From the NCBI GenBank assembly GCA_038317345.1, contig JBBQBH010000002.1, positions 1 through 64,000 on the forward strand: a stretch of 64,000 nt of DNA, in the 5' to 3' direction. The position numbers and the translations under genes were made by a program. Below the pieces are notes generated by a model. The model worked only from the letters and a program-made list of their open reading frames with translations. It ran no database searches and was not told where the DNA came from. Of the stretch, positions 53,387 to 62,638 are shown in pieces; the first letter of the stretch is position 1, and every line of letters starts with the position of its first letter. Source of the stretch: Mayfieldus sp038317345 (lineage in GTDB: Bacteria > Actinomycetota > Thermoleophilia > Solirubrobacterales > 70-9).

Positions 53387-54119
53387 TCCGATCACCTTCC
53401 GACGTCGATGCCGGCCGCCCGCCGGGCGCGCGCGACGATATCCCTTGCAGGACGATCGCAGCCGCCGCGGCCAGGTTCAGCGACTCGGCGCCGGCGTCGC
53501 GGAGGGGGATCGTCGCGGCCCCCTGGCAGGCATCGACCACCTCTTGAGGCAGGCCCTCGCGCTCGGCGCCGAGGCAGATCGTCAGCGGCGGATCCAGCTC
53601 GCCCAACTGCCCGCCTCCATGGGCGAGCAGCGCGAGGCGCGGAGTCGGGGTGTCGCCGACCGCTCCCCGCGCCAGCGGCTGACCGAAGACCGAGCCCATG
53701 CTCGCCCGCACCGCCTTGGGTGAGAACGGGTCGGCGCAGTCCGGCCCCAATACCACGGTGCCTTCGACCAGCGCGTGGGCGGAGCGGACCACCGCGCCCA
53801 CGTTGGCGGGGTCGCCGACCCCGTGCAGGTAGACGCAAACCGGGCCCTCGATCGACTCCCAGCGCTGCTCCCAAGCGGCGATTGTTCGCGTCCCCGAGCC
53901 GAGAGTCGAGAAGCGCGCCAGCAGCTCCGGCTCGACCTCGAGGCCACCGATCCCCGAGCCGGCGGCGCTGAGCAGCAGCGCCGGCTCGGCGCCACTCGCC
54001 AGTCCGGCCTCGAGCAGGTCCTCGCCCTCGGTGACGAACAGGCCCTCCCGCTCGCGGCCGCGGCGCTCCTGGAGGCGGCGGATGAGCTTCAGTTTTTCGT
54101 TTTGGGGGCTGGAGATCAT
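53379..54119 (-). CDS. TrmH/SpoU family RNA 2'-O-methyltransferase
   Basis: The 246-residue protein has an N-terminal L30e-like RNA-binding part and the SPOUT knot: VYLHGVGDPANVGAVVRSAHAL, ICLGAEREGLPQEVV and AESLNLAAAAAIVL. It methylates a ribose of rRNA or tRNA using S-adenosylmethionine. The same gene stands in front of pheST in other Actinobacteria, so the context is conserved. Its leader contains the heptamer repeat at 54128. Confidence 0.9.
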   Translation of the reverse strand: MISSPQNEKLKLIRRLQERRGREREGLFVTEGEDLLEAGLASGAEPALLLSAAGSGIGGLEVEPELLARFSTLGSGTRTIAAWEQRWESIEGPVCVYLHGVGDPANVGAVVRSAHALVEGTVVLGPDCADPFSPKAVRASMGSVFGQPLARGAVGDTPTPRLALLAHGGGQLGELDPPLTICLGAEREGLPQEVVDACQGAATIPLRDAGAESLNLAAAAAIVLQGISSRAPGGRPASTSEGDRNG

Positions 54120-54127
54120 TTGGTCAT

Positions 54128-54155
54128 TAGTCGCTAGTCGCTAGTCGCTAGTCGC
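54128..54155. repeat. Four perfect TAGTCGC repeats in the trmH leader
   Basis: Four exact copies of TAGTCGC stand in a row, followed by TCGGGGTTTGGGATCA. The same repeat and a nearly identical flank (TCGGGGTTGGAATCA) occur in the nfo intergenic region near 14756-14783 on the opposite strand. Confidence 0.85.
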
Positions 54156-54199
54156 TCGGGGTTTGGGATCAAGGTCGCGATTCTTCCGGGAACGAAAAA

Positions 54200-54220
54200 G
54201 CGGGCCGATCTTCGGCCCGC
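54200..54220 (-). terminator. Rho-independent terminator after rplT
   Basis: A 9-bp perfect stem (GCGGGCCGA and complement) with a 3-base loop lies 26 bp past the rplT stop. On the minus strand it is followed by TTTTTCG, so it should end the rpmI-rplT transcript and separate it from trmH. Confidence 0.88.
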
Positions 54221-54245
54221 CCGGGAGACTCGAAGTTGGGTGTGG

Positions 54246-54605
54246 CTAGGCCGCCGCACCCTCCCGGGCAAGTTCGACGAATCGGCGAAACGCATCGCGG
54301 TCGTGGACCGCGATCTCGGCGAGCATTTTGCGGTTCACCTCGACGCCGGCCTCCTTGAGACCGTGCATGAGCTGCGAGTAGCTCATCCCCTCGCGCCTGG
54401 CGGCGGCGTTGATGCGGATGATCCAGAGGCGCCGGAAGTCACGTTTGCGGTTGCGCCGGTCGCGGTACGCGTAGGCGCCGGAGCGCTGCACCTGCTCCTT
54501 GGCGAAGCGGTATGAGGAGCTCTTGCGGCCCCAATAACCCTTCGCGGCCTTCAGGGTGGCGCGCCGCTTCTTGCGGGCGGGGACCGAGCGCTTGACCCTG
54601 GTCAC
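54246..54605 (-). CDS. rplT: Ribosomal protein L20
   Basis: The 119-residue protein begins VTRVKRSVPARKKRRATLKAAKGYWGRKSS from GTG 54605 and has the family core AYRDRRNRKRDFRRLWIIRINAA. It binds 23S rRNA early in large-subunit assembly. GTG overlaps the rpmI stop (GTGA). A longer upstream frame overlaps rpmI and is not real. Confidence 0.96.
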   Translation of the reverse strand: MTRVKRSVPARKKRRATLKAAKGYWGRKSSSYRFAKEQVQRSGAYAYRDRRNRKRDFRRLWIIRINAAARREGMSYSQLMHGLKEAGVEVNRKMLAEIAVHDRDAFRRFVELAREGAAA

Positions 54606-54802
54606 TTGCCGCCCCCCAGAAGTGTGCGCACACGCTTCTGATCCGGTTTTGAGATCACAACCGGGCGCGCGAAGCGGCGCTTGCGCTTCGGCGATTTCTT
54701 CTCGAGGATGTGACTCGAGTAGGCGCGCCTGCCGCGCAGCTTGCCTTTGGCGGTCTTGCGAAACCGCTTCTTGGCACCGGAGTGGGTCTTCATCTTCGGC
54801 AT
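54602..54802 (-). CDS. rpmI: Ribosomal protein L35
   Basis: The 66-residue basic protein starts at ATG 54802 with PKMKTHSGAKKRFRKTAKGKLRG and ends in VRTLLGGGK. It is a standard L35. The infC gene, which usually precedes it, is absent; instead a divergent acyltransferase gene starts 75 bp away. Confidence 0.95.
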   Translation of the reverse strand: MPKMKTHSGAKKRFRKTAKGKLRGRRAYSSHILEKKSPKRKRRFARPVVISKPDQKRVRTLLGGGK

Positions 54803-54877
54803 CGGGCCGACAATTGAAGCAGACGCCCGGACCAATCTCGTAAAGGTTGGCGTGCCTGGTGTCGAAGAACACCAGAG

Positions 54878-56038
54878 ATGAGCGGTCTGCGCTCAGGCAT
54901 GAAGTCGGTGTTGATCACCGACCCTTCGGGCATCGCCGAGATCGAGGATGCCTGGCGACGCCTGGCCGAGCTCAGATCGAACGCCTTCGTGTCTCCGGAA
55001 TGGTTTCGGAGCTGGTGGCCCCATCAAGACGGATCCTGCACACCGCTGATCGTCGCCGTGCACCGCCCCGACGGCACGCTGGCCGGAGTCATGCCGCTGG
55101 TCCTCGACACTTCCAGCCGCCCTCGCGCGATTCGCTTCGCCGGCGCGTCGATCGGCGACTGTTTCCATCCTGCGGCCAGCGAGGAGGACGAGGACGCGGT
55201 GGCGGCGGCCGCGATGGCGGCGCTCGAGGAGCACGGCATCGACCGCACCATGCTGCTGCTGGAGAACGTCGCCCCGGGAGGGAGCTGGTGGCGCGAGATG
55301 CAGGACGCGTCCTCGCTGCGCCGTGCCGCCGTCGAGCAGCAAAAGAACGAACTCGTCTATATCCCGCTTCACAGCCTGGGCTGGGACTGGGACACCTACC
55401 TCGCCGGGCGAAGCAAGAACTTCCGCCGTCGCGTTCGCCGCCGCGAGAAGTCTCTGCGGCGTGACCACCAGGTGGAGTTGCGAATGAGCACCGACTCGAC
55501 CCTGGAGGGAGACCTGGAACGCTTCTTCGACCTGCACCTGCTTCGCTGGAGCAAGCGTGGGCGGTCTTCTTTGGAGGCCGTCGGAGTCAAGCCCGTCCTC
55601 ACCAGCTTCGCCGCCGAGGCGCAGCGAAATGGATGGCTGCGGCTCAGCCTGCTGGAGGCCGACGGCGCCGCGGTGGCGGCCTTCCTCGGCTGGCGCGTCG
55701 GCCGCGTCTACGCGTTCTATCAGCAGGGCTTTGATCCTACCTGGTCCGACCACAGCGTCGGATTCGTGCTCGCCACGCTGATGATCAGAGAGGCGATGGC
55801 AGAGGGCGCCGACGAGTTCGACTTTCTGCTCGGCACCGAGGACTACAAGCGCGCCTTCTCTGACTCAGCTCGGCTGGCCGAGACCGTCGTGCTGCCGAAG
55901 GCGGCAAGCATGACCAGGTTGGTGGTGTCCGCCAAGGCCGGGGCGCGCCGCGCCGGCCGGCGAATCGCCGACTCCCACGCCTTTGGGGACACGGCCCGAT
56001 CGCTCGGCGGGATGCTGCCGACGTCGCGGGCGTCCTGA
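54878..56038 (+). CDS. CelD/FemAB-like GNAT acyltransferase
   Basis: The 386-residue protein resembles the CelD/BcsL acetyltransferase (double GNAT, Acetyltransf_6) family: FVSPEWFRSWWPHQDG near the start, RRRVRRREKSLRRD, FFDLHLLRWSKRG, and the C-terminal GNAT core (LRLSLLEADGAAVAAFLGWRVG, FYQQGFDPTWSDHSVGFVL, EFDFLLGTEDYKRAFSD). Such enzymes add acyl or amino-acid groups to polysaccharides. The start may be ATG 54878 or 54899. A truncated copy follows directly. Confidence 0.85.
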   Translation: MSGLRSGMKSVLITDPSGIAEIEDAWRRLAELRSNAFVSPEWFRSWWPHQDGSCTPLIVAVHRPDGTLAGVMPLVLDTSSRPRAIRFAGASIGDCFHPAASEEDEDAVAAAAMAALEEHGIDRTMLLLENVAPGGSWWREMQDASSLRRAAVEQQKNELVYIPLHSLGWDWDTYLAGRSKNFRRRVRRREKSLRRDHQVELRMSTDSTLEGDLERFFDLHLLRWSKRGRSSLEAVGVKPVLTSFAAEAQRNGWLRLSLLEADGAAVAAFLGWRVGRVYAFYQQGFDPTWSDHSVGFVLATLMIREAMAEGADEFDFLLGTEDYKRAFSDSARLAETVVLPKAASMTRLVVSAKAGARRAGRRIADSHAFGDTARSLGGMLPTSRAS

Positions 56039-56494
56039 AGAAGTACGCGACCGGTTAGCCGGTCAACCGCGGCGGCACAGCGGCGGGGCTGGCTGCGGCT
56101 GCGCTTCCTCAAGATCGACGGCGCCCCCGTCGCCGCCCTGCTGGGTTGGCGCATCGGCGGCGTCTACACCTTCTACCAGAGCGGTTTCGATCCAAACTGG
56201 GGCGAGCTCAGCGTCGGAATCGCGCTGCTGACCCGGACGATCGAGAGCGCGCTCCAGGAGGGAGCAGACGAGTTCGACATGCTGCTCGGCACCGAGGACT
56301 ACAAGCGGCGGTTTCAGAACGCGAGCCGCGACGTTCTGACGTTGGTCCTCCCGAGGACGATGGCGCCGGCCCGGTTGCTGATCCTCGCCGAGGCAGGGGC
56401 CCGTCGCTGGGGACGGCGCATTTCGAGCCTTCCGGCCGGCGCCGCGACGACCCAGGCGTTGCGGCGCTTGCTTCCCACCGCGCGCGACTTCTAG
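56039..56494 (+). pseudogene. 5'-truncated duplicate of the CelD-like acyltransferase
   Basis: Directly after the TGA of the preceding gene, in the same frame, lies coding-like sequence matching the C-terminal third of that protein: RLRFLKIDGAPVAALLGWRIG, FYQSGFDPNWGELSVGIALL, EFDMLLGTEDYKRRFQN. About 140 residues remain and the first two thirds are missing. ATG 56279 is the only ATG start in frame. It reads like the remnant of a tandem duplication, diverged from the complete copy. Confidence 0.75.
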
Positions 56495-56587
56495 GCGCTT
56501 CAGCATGAGGAGAAAACCAAGCTCTCGGCTAGAGGCGTCGCTGCCTGGAAGCGAAGCAAGACCGGCAGCGCGCGGCTCTGCCACTAC

Positions 56588-57856
56588 TCAGGCGCGTTTC
56601 GAAACCTTGTGCAGAGAACCCTGTCGGCGCAGATGCCCGCCGAGCCTTGCTGGGATCATTCGCGCAACGCGCGCGGCTTCTAGCAGCGCAGGACGTATGT
56701 CCCTGCGGTCCCAATAGTCGTAGCCGGCGGGTCGCGCGAAATCGCCAAAAAATGTACCGACGGCCGCCATCCGTCGCGGCGCGTCGGGATGCCCCGGGTC
56801 CGAAAGCGCTCCCGCGAGCCACTGCAGGTCCCCGAGCAGCCAGCGCATTCGCTGACCGGAGCGATATTCCAAGGCGGACCGTAATGGCTCGCCCGCTGCC
56901 CAGTGGTAAAGCAGGAGCGGCACATTCACGCCTGCACGCACGGCAACCTCGACTCCGGCGTTGAGTCGGGGGTTGATCTCCATCAGGAATGGCCGCCCGT
57001 CGCCGTCGCGCCGGAATTCGACTTCCGCGTAGCCTTCCAGCGAGAGTTCGCGGACGAGAGCCTCGGCCATCGGCCCGATGTCCGCGGGCAGGGGAATGGT
57101 CTCGCGGACGATCGAGGAGCCGCCGATCATCGGGGACATTCGATGAGATCGCACGCCGAAAGCGGCCCACACCACATCGTCCGCCAGGAAGATGCCGATC
57201 GCGTCTCGACTGCCCGGCAGCCATGGCTGCACCAATGCTGCTCCCCCGCCGGCGATCAGCCGCCTGATCTGGGCGAGCCCAGCGTCAGCAGACCGGGCCA
57301 CGGTTGGTCCGCTCCGCCAGCCGCCGAGTCCGTGCTTCATCCACGAGATAACCGGCTTGACCACGACCGGCAGCCCCATGTCATCGATCGCATCCGGGCC
57401 CATGGACATGTCCGTAACCGCTCTGGTGCGAGGAACATTGATCCCAAGTCGCTGGGCGACCGCGAGTGTCACTTGCTTGTCGACCGCCACCGCGAGAGCA
57501 TCCTCCGATGCCAGCGCGAGAGATCCAACCCGCTCGACCTGGGAGCGGCGTGAGCGCAGCGCTTCGATAGTGCCGTCGTGGCTGCTGATGATGATCGGCG
57601 AGCCGACCGACTCGCAAAGTTCGATAACGCGATCGACCAAGGCACCGGCACCGTCGCCGACCTCGGGAAGAACGGCTCGTCCTGAGCACCATCGTGAGAC
57701 GAAGGCCGGGGTAAGACCGGCCGTCTCCGCGACGAAAACCTCGTTTCCGGCTCTCCCAAGAGCACGCAGCGCCACCAGCGACTGCCGCTGCCTGGCGTCC
57801 AAAATCAGCGCCGGCCGAGACCGGCTGCCGACCGGCGTCACAGTTACGCGTATCAC
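56588..57856 (-). CDS. ATP-grasp carboxylate-amine ligase
   Basis: The 422-residue enzyme has an ATP-grasp fold: an N-terminal domain (PALILDARQRQSLVALRALG), the central nucleotide region (LPVVVKPVISWMKHGLGG), and the C-terminal LMEINPRLNAGVEVAVRAG with the metal-binding EINPR. Such ligases join a carboxylate to an amine through an acyl phosphate. Its substrate is unknown; neighbours suggest decoration of a sugar or lipid. The start is GTG 57856. It follows the AMP ligase by 19 bp on the same strand. Confidence 0.85.
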   Translation of the reverse strand: MIRVTVTPVGSRSRPALILDARQRQSLVALRALGRAGNEVFVAETAGLTPAFVSRWCSGRAVLPEVGDGAGALVDRVIELCESVGSPIIISSHDGTIEALRSRRSQVERVGSLALASEDALAVAVDKQVTLAVAQRLGINVPRTRAVTDMSMGPDAIDDMGLPVVVKPVISWMKHGLGGWRSGPTVARSADAGLAQIRRLIAGGGAALVQPWLPGSRDAIGIFLADDVVWAAFGVRSHRMSPMIGGSSIVRETIPLPADIGPMAEALVRELSLEGYAEVEFRRDGDGRPFLMEINPRLNAGVEVAVRAGVNVPLLLYHWAAGEPLRSALEYRSGQRMRWLLGDLQWLAGALSDPGHPDAPRRMAAVGTFFGDFARPAGYDYWDRRDIRPALLEAARVARMIPARLGGHLRRQGSLHKVSKRA

Positions 57857-57875
57857 GTGAAGGTTGCCCCCAAAA

Positions 57876-59378
57876 TCACTCGCCTCCGGCGGCCAGGGCC
57901 AGGCGGTCGACTTTGTTGTTCTGGTTTCGCGGCAGCTCGTCGTGGACGACGATCTTCTGCGGGACCATGTAGTCCTCGAGGTGCTCCGCGCAGAGGCGCT
58001 TCAGCGCCGCCGGTTCGAGTTCCTGGCCCTCGCGGGCCGAGACATGGGCGTGCACTGCCTCGCCGAGAAGGCGGTCGGGCACCCCGACCACCGCCGCCTC
58101 GTGGACGGCGGGGTCGAGGTGGAGCACCTCCTCGACCTCGCGCGGGGGGACCTTCTCACCGCGCGACTTGATGATGTCGTCGCGGCGCCCGATGAAGTAC
58201 AGATAGCCCTCCTCGTCGGTGCGGAAGAGGTCGTTGCTGGCCAGCACCCGCTCCCCGGGGTGGCGCCCCTCGCGCACCCGCTGCGCCGTCGCCCCGGGAT
58301 TGCGCCAGTAACCCTGCATCACGTGGGGCCCGCGGACGATCAGCTCGCCGACCATCCCGGGGCCCACCTCGTTGCCCTCGTCGTCCTCGATCCAGGTGTC
58401 GGATCCCGGGATCGGCACCCCCACCGAGTCCGGCCGCGTATCGAGCTGATCCGGCGGCAGGTAGCAGGTCCGTATGCACTCCGTCTGCCCGTACATCGAG
58501 TAGAGGGTCGCGTTGGGAAACGTGCGCCGCACCTCTTCGATCGCAGGGGTCGGCAGGGCGGCGCCGGCGTTGGTGAGGAAGCGCAGATGGGGAAGCGGGC
58601 GCTCGGCCAGCCCGCGCAGCGTCAGCAGCACCTGAAAGACGGTGGGCACCCCTGGAAGGCCGGTGATCTCCTGACCCTCGAGCAGCTTGACGATCTTGCC
58701 CGGGAGCCCGACGCCGGGTTCCAGCACCAGCGTCGCTCCGGAGCGCAGGCAGAACAGCAGGTGCGTGAGCCCGTAGCCGAACGAAAGCGGCAGCAGATTG
58801 AGGACCCTGTCGTCGGGGCTGATCTCGAGGTACTCGATGATCGAGTCGGTGACGAAGCTGAGCCCGCCGTGACAGTGCATGACGCCCTTCGGCCCGCCGG
58901 TCGACCCCGACGTGTGCATCAGCGCCGCGAGGTCGGCCTCGTCCGGCGTCTCGGTCGGAGCGGGCACGTCGGAGCTCACCTGGTCGAGGTCGGAGAACCA
59001 CGGCACCTCGCCGACTGCCGACATCGCCTCGGCCACCTCTCCCGCCCGCTCCTTGTCGCAGAGCAGCGCCGCTGCCTCGGAGCGCTGCATCAGGTCGGTC
59101 ACCCGCTCGTGCTTGGCGGTCGGGTTGATGGGCATGATCGCCGCGCCGGCGCGCAGCGTGCCCTCGATCGCAACCACGGCATCGACCCCGTTCGGGAGCA
59201 TGATCCCGACCCGGTCTCCCCGCTGCACCCCATGTTCTCGCAGCCCAGCCGCGAGGCGATCCGTCAGTCCGTCCAGCTCGCCGAAGGAGACGGCCTTCTC
59301 GCCGACGATCAGGGCAACGCGATCCGGCTCAGTCGTCGCCCAGCGCGACAGGTCGTCTGCGATCGACGGAGCGCTCAA
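57876..59378 (-). CDS. AMP-forming acyl ligase (ANL superfamily)
   Basis: The 500-residue enzyme has the adenylate-forming loop MHTSGSTGGPKGVM (154-167), LYSMYGQTECIRT, and GYLYFIGRRDDIIKSRGEKVPPREVEEVL, with the conserved lysine in NQNNKVDRLAL. It would activate an acid and load it on the carrier protein encoded next to it. TTG at 59378 overlaps the ACP stop (TTGA). It resembles the exosortase-A-associated acyl-CoA ligase. Confidence 0.92.
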   Translation of the reverse strand: MSAPSIADDLSRWATTEPDRVALIVGEKAVSFGELDGLTDRLAAGLREHGVQRGDRVGIMLPNGVDAVVAIEGTLRAGAAIMPINPTAKHERVTDLMQRSEAAALLCDKERAGEVAEAMSAVGEVPWFSDLDQVSSDVPAPTETPDEADLAALMHTSGSTGGPKGVMHCHGGLSFVTDSIIEYLEISPDDRVLNLLPLSFGYGLTHLLFCLRSGATLVLEPGVGLPGKIVKLLEGQEITGLPGVPTVFQVLLTLRGLAERPLPHLRFLTNAGAALPTPAIEEVRRTFPNATLYSMYGQTECIRTCYLPPDQLDTRPDSVGVPIPGSDTWIEDDEGNEVGPGMVGELIVRGPHVMQGYWRNPGATAQRVREGRHPGERVLASNDLFRTDEEGYLYFIGRRDDIIKSRGEKVPPREVEEVLHLDPAVHEAAVVGVPDRLLGEAVHAHVSAREGQELEPAALKRLCAEHLEDYMVPQKIVVHDELPRNQNNKVDRLALAAGGE

Positions 59379-59638
59379 GAGGCTTGCTTCGCGGCGACGA
59401 ACTGCGCGATCGCGTCGATCGAGCCGAAGTTCTCCTCGGTGATCTCGATGTCGTCGATCGTCAATTCGAAGCGCGACTGGACCTCCTCGACCAGCTCGAC
59501 GAACCCGAGGGAGTCGATGATTCCCAGGGCGAGGAAGTCGTCGCCGTCCTTCAGCTCGACCCCGGGGTGCATGTAGAGGAAGTTTTCCTCCAGGAAGGAG
59601 CGCATGTCCGTCCGAATGTCGGTGGCGGCTTCGGTCAT
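59375..59638 (-). CDS. Acyl carrier protein
   Basis: The 87-residue protein has the phosphopantetheine site GIIDSLGF with Ser43 and the usual four-helix pattern (VQSRFELTIDDIEIT). It carries an acyl or amino-acyl group as a thioester for the adjacent ligase. The ATG overlaps the asnB stop (ATGA). It is distinct from fatty-acid-type ACP in sequence. Confidence 0.93.
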   Translation of the reverse strand: MTEAATDIRTDMRSFLEENFLYMHPGVELKDGDDFLALGIIDSLGFVELVEEVQSRFELTIDDIEITEENFGSIDAIAQFVAAKQAS

Positions 59639-61599
59639 GCGATCTCCTTGGCTTCGGTGCGGTCGAGCCTCATGCGTGGTTCATCGGTCTCTGCCGGGTA
59701 GGAACCGAGCCCTGAACGAAAGAAGGCACGATGCCACAACTGGGTGGAGAGGATGCCTATCAGGGCCATGCCCTCGCGAAATCCGGTTGCCTTGCCCGCA
59801 CGGCAGCGGCGAAGCAGCCCAGCAACCCGTGCGTCGTCCCAAATCCCCGTCTCGGCCAGCGCCTCTGACGAGAGCGATTCCTCGACCCAGTCGGGCGCGC
59901 CCTCGCCAAAGAAGGGCGCCACCTCCGGCGCTCGGTAGGGCTGCTTCGAGCGGCTTACGATCTCCGCTGGAAGCAGGTCCGCGGCGAGCGCGCGCAGGGC
60001 AGCCTTCTCCTCCATGCCGGCCAGCTTGCGCTCGGCCGGCAGGCGCACGGCGTGCTCGAATACCCGATGATCGAGGAACGGGTAGCGGCCCTCGACCCCG
60101 TGCGCCATCGCGACCCGGTCGCCCTGCGCGGCCAGCAGGTAGGGCTCCAGAAGCGTGTTGATCTCCAACCACGAGGCGCGCTCGAGGCTGCTCCAGTCAC
60201 CGAATGAGGCGGGTAGGCCGGCGCGCAGCCGATTCAGCGACTGCTCCTCGCCCAGCTCGGCGGCAACCTCGGGCCGGTAGAAGGCCTTCACCGCCGCAGT
60301 CGCCTCGACGCGGGTCATGTGCGACGTGAGCGGGTCGTCAGGGTCGCCGGTCTCGAGCAGGAAGCGGTCCCAGGCGGGGCCGCGGCGGGCGCTCGCGGGC
60401 AGATACCCGTACAGCTCCTCGAGCAGCTCCCGCGCCGCCTCGGGATCGCGTTGATGCAGCTCGCGGACGACGACCTCCTTGAAAAGGTCATAGCCCCAGA
60501 ACAGCTCGTCCGCCCCCTCCCCCGTGGCCACGACGACGATGTCGTTGGCACGCACCTCGGTGGAGAGCAGGAACAGCGGCACGGGCGCGGTTCTGATCAG
60601 CGGCTGCTCGGCATGGCGGACGACGTCGGGGAACGCGTTGGCGATCTCAGAAGGGCCCGCCTCGACCACGTGGTGATCGGTGCCGAGCGCTCGGGCCACC
60701 TCCTCCTGATGGCTTCGCTCGTCGTAGTTCGGGTCCTGGAAGGCGACCGAGAAGGTGCGCAGCTGATGGTCTGTCTCCTGTTGGGCCAGGGCCACGATGA
60801 GGCTCGAGTCCAGCCCGCCGGAGAGGTAGGCGCCCACGGGAACGTCAGCCCGCAATCGCAGCCGCACGCTGTCGCGCATCAGCTCCTCGAGGTCGCCCTC
60901 TGGGCCTCCATCGGCGTCGAAGGACGGGGTCCACCAGGTCCGTTCCTCGACGATGCGGCCCGCCTCCCAGACCAGAAACCCTCCCTGTGGGACCTGGCTG
61001 ACGCCGCGAAAGACGGTGCGCGGCGGGCGCGGACCCCAAAGCGTGAAGACGTCGTCGACGCCGCGCAGATCCGGCGCTGCGTCCAGCTCCCCGGAGGCGA
61101 ATATCGCTTTTGCCTCCGAGCCGAAGACCAGCGTGCCGTTGTCAAGCAATGCGTAATGCAGCGGCCGCACACCGAAGCGGTCGCGGACCAGGGTCAGTCG
61201 CCGCGGTCCCGGTTGCCACCATGCGAGCGCGAACTGCCCATTGAGCCGATCAAGCGCCGCCGTCCCCTCGCGCTCCAGCAGCCGCAGCACGACCTCGGTG
61301 TCGGTGGTGGTGCGGAAGGACTCGCCGCGCGACTCGAGGTCGCGGCGCAGCTCGTAGTGGTTATAGACCTCGCCGTTGTAGACGATGATCGAGCCGCCGG
61401 GTCCATCCTCGATCGGCTGCCAGCCTCCAGGAAGGTCGAATATCGACAACCTGGTGTTGACCAGCCCTGCCCCATCCTCCAGCGAGTAGCCGAAGCCATC
61501 GGGACCACGGTGGCGGATCGCAGCGGCCATCCGCAGCAGTGCCTGCTCGTCGGGTGGGGGCCCGGCCCGCGGGCGAACGATGCCGGCGATTCCGCACAT
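59635..61599 (-). CDS. asnB: Glutamine-dependent asparagine synthetase-like amidotransferase
   Basis: The 654-residue protein begins MCGIAGIVRPRAG with Cys2 as the glutaminase nucleophile and has RHRGPDGFG, VYNGEVYNHYELRRDL, and the ATP-binding PP-loop GAYLSGGLDSSLIVAL (260-266). It would amidate a carboxylate with glutamine nitrogen. The link to ACP and the AMP ligase is that of exosortase-A amidotransferase modules. Start overlaps the nadE stop (TGATG). Confidence 0.9.
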   Translation of the reverse strand: MCGIAGIVRPRAGPPPDEQALLRMAAAIRHRGPDGFGYSLEDGAGLVNTRLSIFDLPGGWQPIEDGPGGSIIVYNGEVYNHYELRRDLESRGESFRTTTDTEVVLRLLEREGTAALDRLNGQFALAWWQPGPRRLTLVRDRFGVRPLHYALLDNGTLVFGSEAKAIFASGELDAAPDLRGVDDVFTLWGPRPPRTVFRGVSQVPQGGFLVWEAGRIVEERTWWTPSFDADGGPEGDLEELMRDSVRLRLRADVPVGAYLSGGLDSSLIVALAQQETDHQLRTFSVAFQDPNYDERSHQEEVARALGTDHHVVEAGPSEIANAFPDVVRHAEQPLIRTAPVPLFLLSTEVRANDIVVVATGEGADELFWGYDLFKEVVVRELHQRDPEAARELLEELYGYLPASARRGPAWDRFLLETGDPDDPLTSHMTRVEATAAVKAFYRPEVAAELGEEQSLNRLRAGLPASFGDWSSLERASWLEINTLLEPYLLAAQGDRVAMAHGVEGRYPFLDHRVFEHAVRLPAERKLAGMEEKAALRALAADLLPAEIVSRSKQPYRAPEVAPFFGEGAPDWVEESLSSEALAETGIWDDARVAGLLRRCRAGKATGFREGMALIGILSTQLWHRAFFRSGLGSYPAETDEPRMRLDRTEAKEIA

Positions 61600-62579
61600 C
61601 AGCTCTCGGCTTCCACCAGGACGGCGGGGGCCGCCAGGTACTCGGTTGCCACACGGCGGCGCTCGATCTCGCTATATGCAATCTCGACTTCCGAAGGCTC
61701 GAGGCCGACACGGGGCGCGATCTCGGCCGCATCGAGGCCATGCTCGTGGCCCCACAGCAACAGGTCCATCTGCTCGTAGGGGTAGCCGAAGTAAAACTCC
61801 TCCTGCGTCTGCGCAAGGCTGAAGGTGTCGGTGGTGGGCCTCTGCGAGGTAATCGACTCGGGGAGCCCCAACTCCAGCGCCATCGCGTAGACCTGAGATT
61901 TGTAGACGCTCGCGATGGGCTTTACATCGGCAAGCCCGTCGCCGCCCTTAACGAAGAACCCCTGGTCGTACTCGAGCAGGTTCGGGGTCCCGACGACGGC
62001 GTAGCCGAGACGGTCGGCCCAGGTGTACTCATGCAGTTTGCGAACCCGCTGCTTCATGTTGGTCGCGGCCAGCAGCTCGCGGTAGGCGTCCGGGGGCATG
62101 CGGCGCTGCTCCTGGGTGCCGTCAGGGCGCTCGACGACCAGTGAGAAGAAAATGATCCCGCCGGTCGGCGCCGAGCGAATCAACTTGTGCTTCCAGTCCG
62201 GTTCGTAGTCTGGAAACACCTTGCGGATCGCATCGTCGCGCCTGGCGTAGCAACCAAGGGCCTCCAGCGCATCGCTGATCGACTCCTCGACGGTAGGGGC
62301 GCCGAGCGCCTCGGCGAGCACCAGGCCGAGGTCGGAGGAGCCGCTGCCCACGTCGCGCTCCGGGAGCCTCAGCAGGAGCACGTTCTTGGCTCCAAGACCG
62401 CGAACCGACAGTGCGGCGGTGACACTGGAGTCGATCCCCCCTGACACGGCCACGACGACGCCGCGCCGACCCAGGCCACCCACGGCGGTCGCGGTGCCCT
62501 TTGCCAGGCGCTCGATTGTGGCGGCGGCGTCAAACGGGACCCCCGCGGGCGCTTCCTGATTGTTTGATGTCGCAGTCAT
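61599..62579 (-). CDS. nadE: NAD synthase family protein
   Basis: The 326-residue ATP-pyrophosphatase has VVVAVSGGIDSSVTAAL (46-52 for SGGIDSS) and NMKQRVRKLHEYTWADRL, GTPNLLEYDQGFFVKGGDGLADVKP, TTDTFSLAQTQEEFYFGYPYEQMDLL. It has no glutaminase domain. Besides NAD synthesis such proteins occur in sugar-tailoring clusters with AsnB, where the true amidation substrate may differ. First gene of the four-gene operon. Confidence 0.85.
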   Translation of the reverse strand: MTATSNNQEAPAGVPFDAAATIERLAKGTATAVGGLGRRGVVVAVSGGIDSSVTAALSVRGLGAKNVLLLRLPERDVGSGSSDLGLVLAEALGAPTVEESISDALEALGCYARRDDAIRKVFPDYEPDWKHKLIRSAPTGGIIFFSLVVERPDGTQEQRRMPPDAYRELLAATNMKQRVRKLHEYTWADRLGYAVVGTPNLLEYDQGFFVKGGDGLADVKPIASVYKSQVYAMALELGLPESITSQRPTTDTFSLAQTQEEFYFGYPYEQMDLLLWGHEHGLDAAEIAPRVGLEPSEVEIAYSEIERRRVATEYLAAPAVLVEAES

Positions 62580-62638
62580 TTCAAGCTCCTCGGTCGCTAA
62601 CGGTCAAGACGCATCCTCTCGATAGTGTCGAAGATCGT

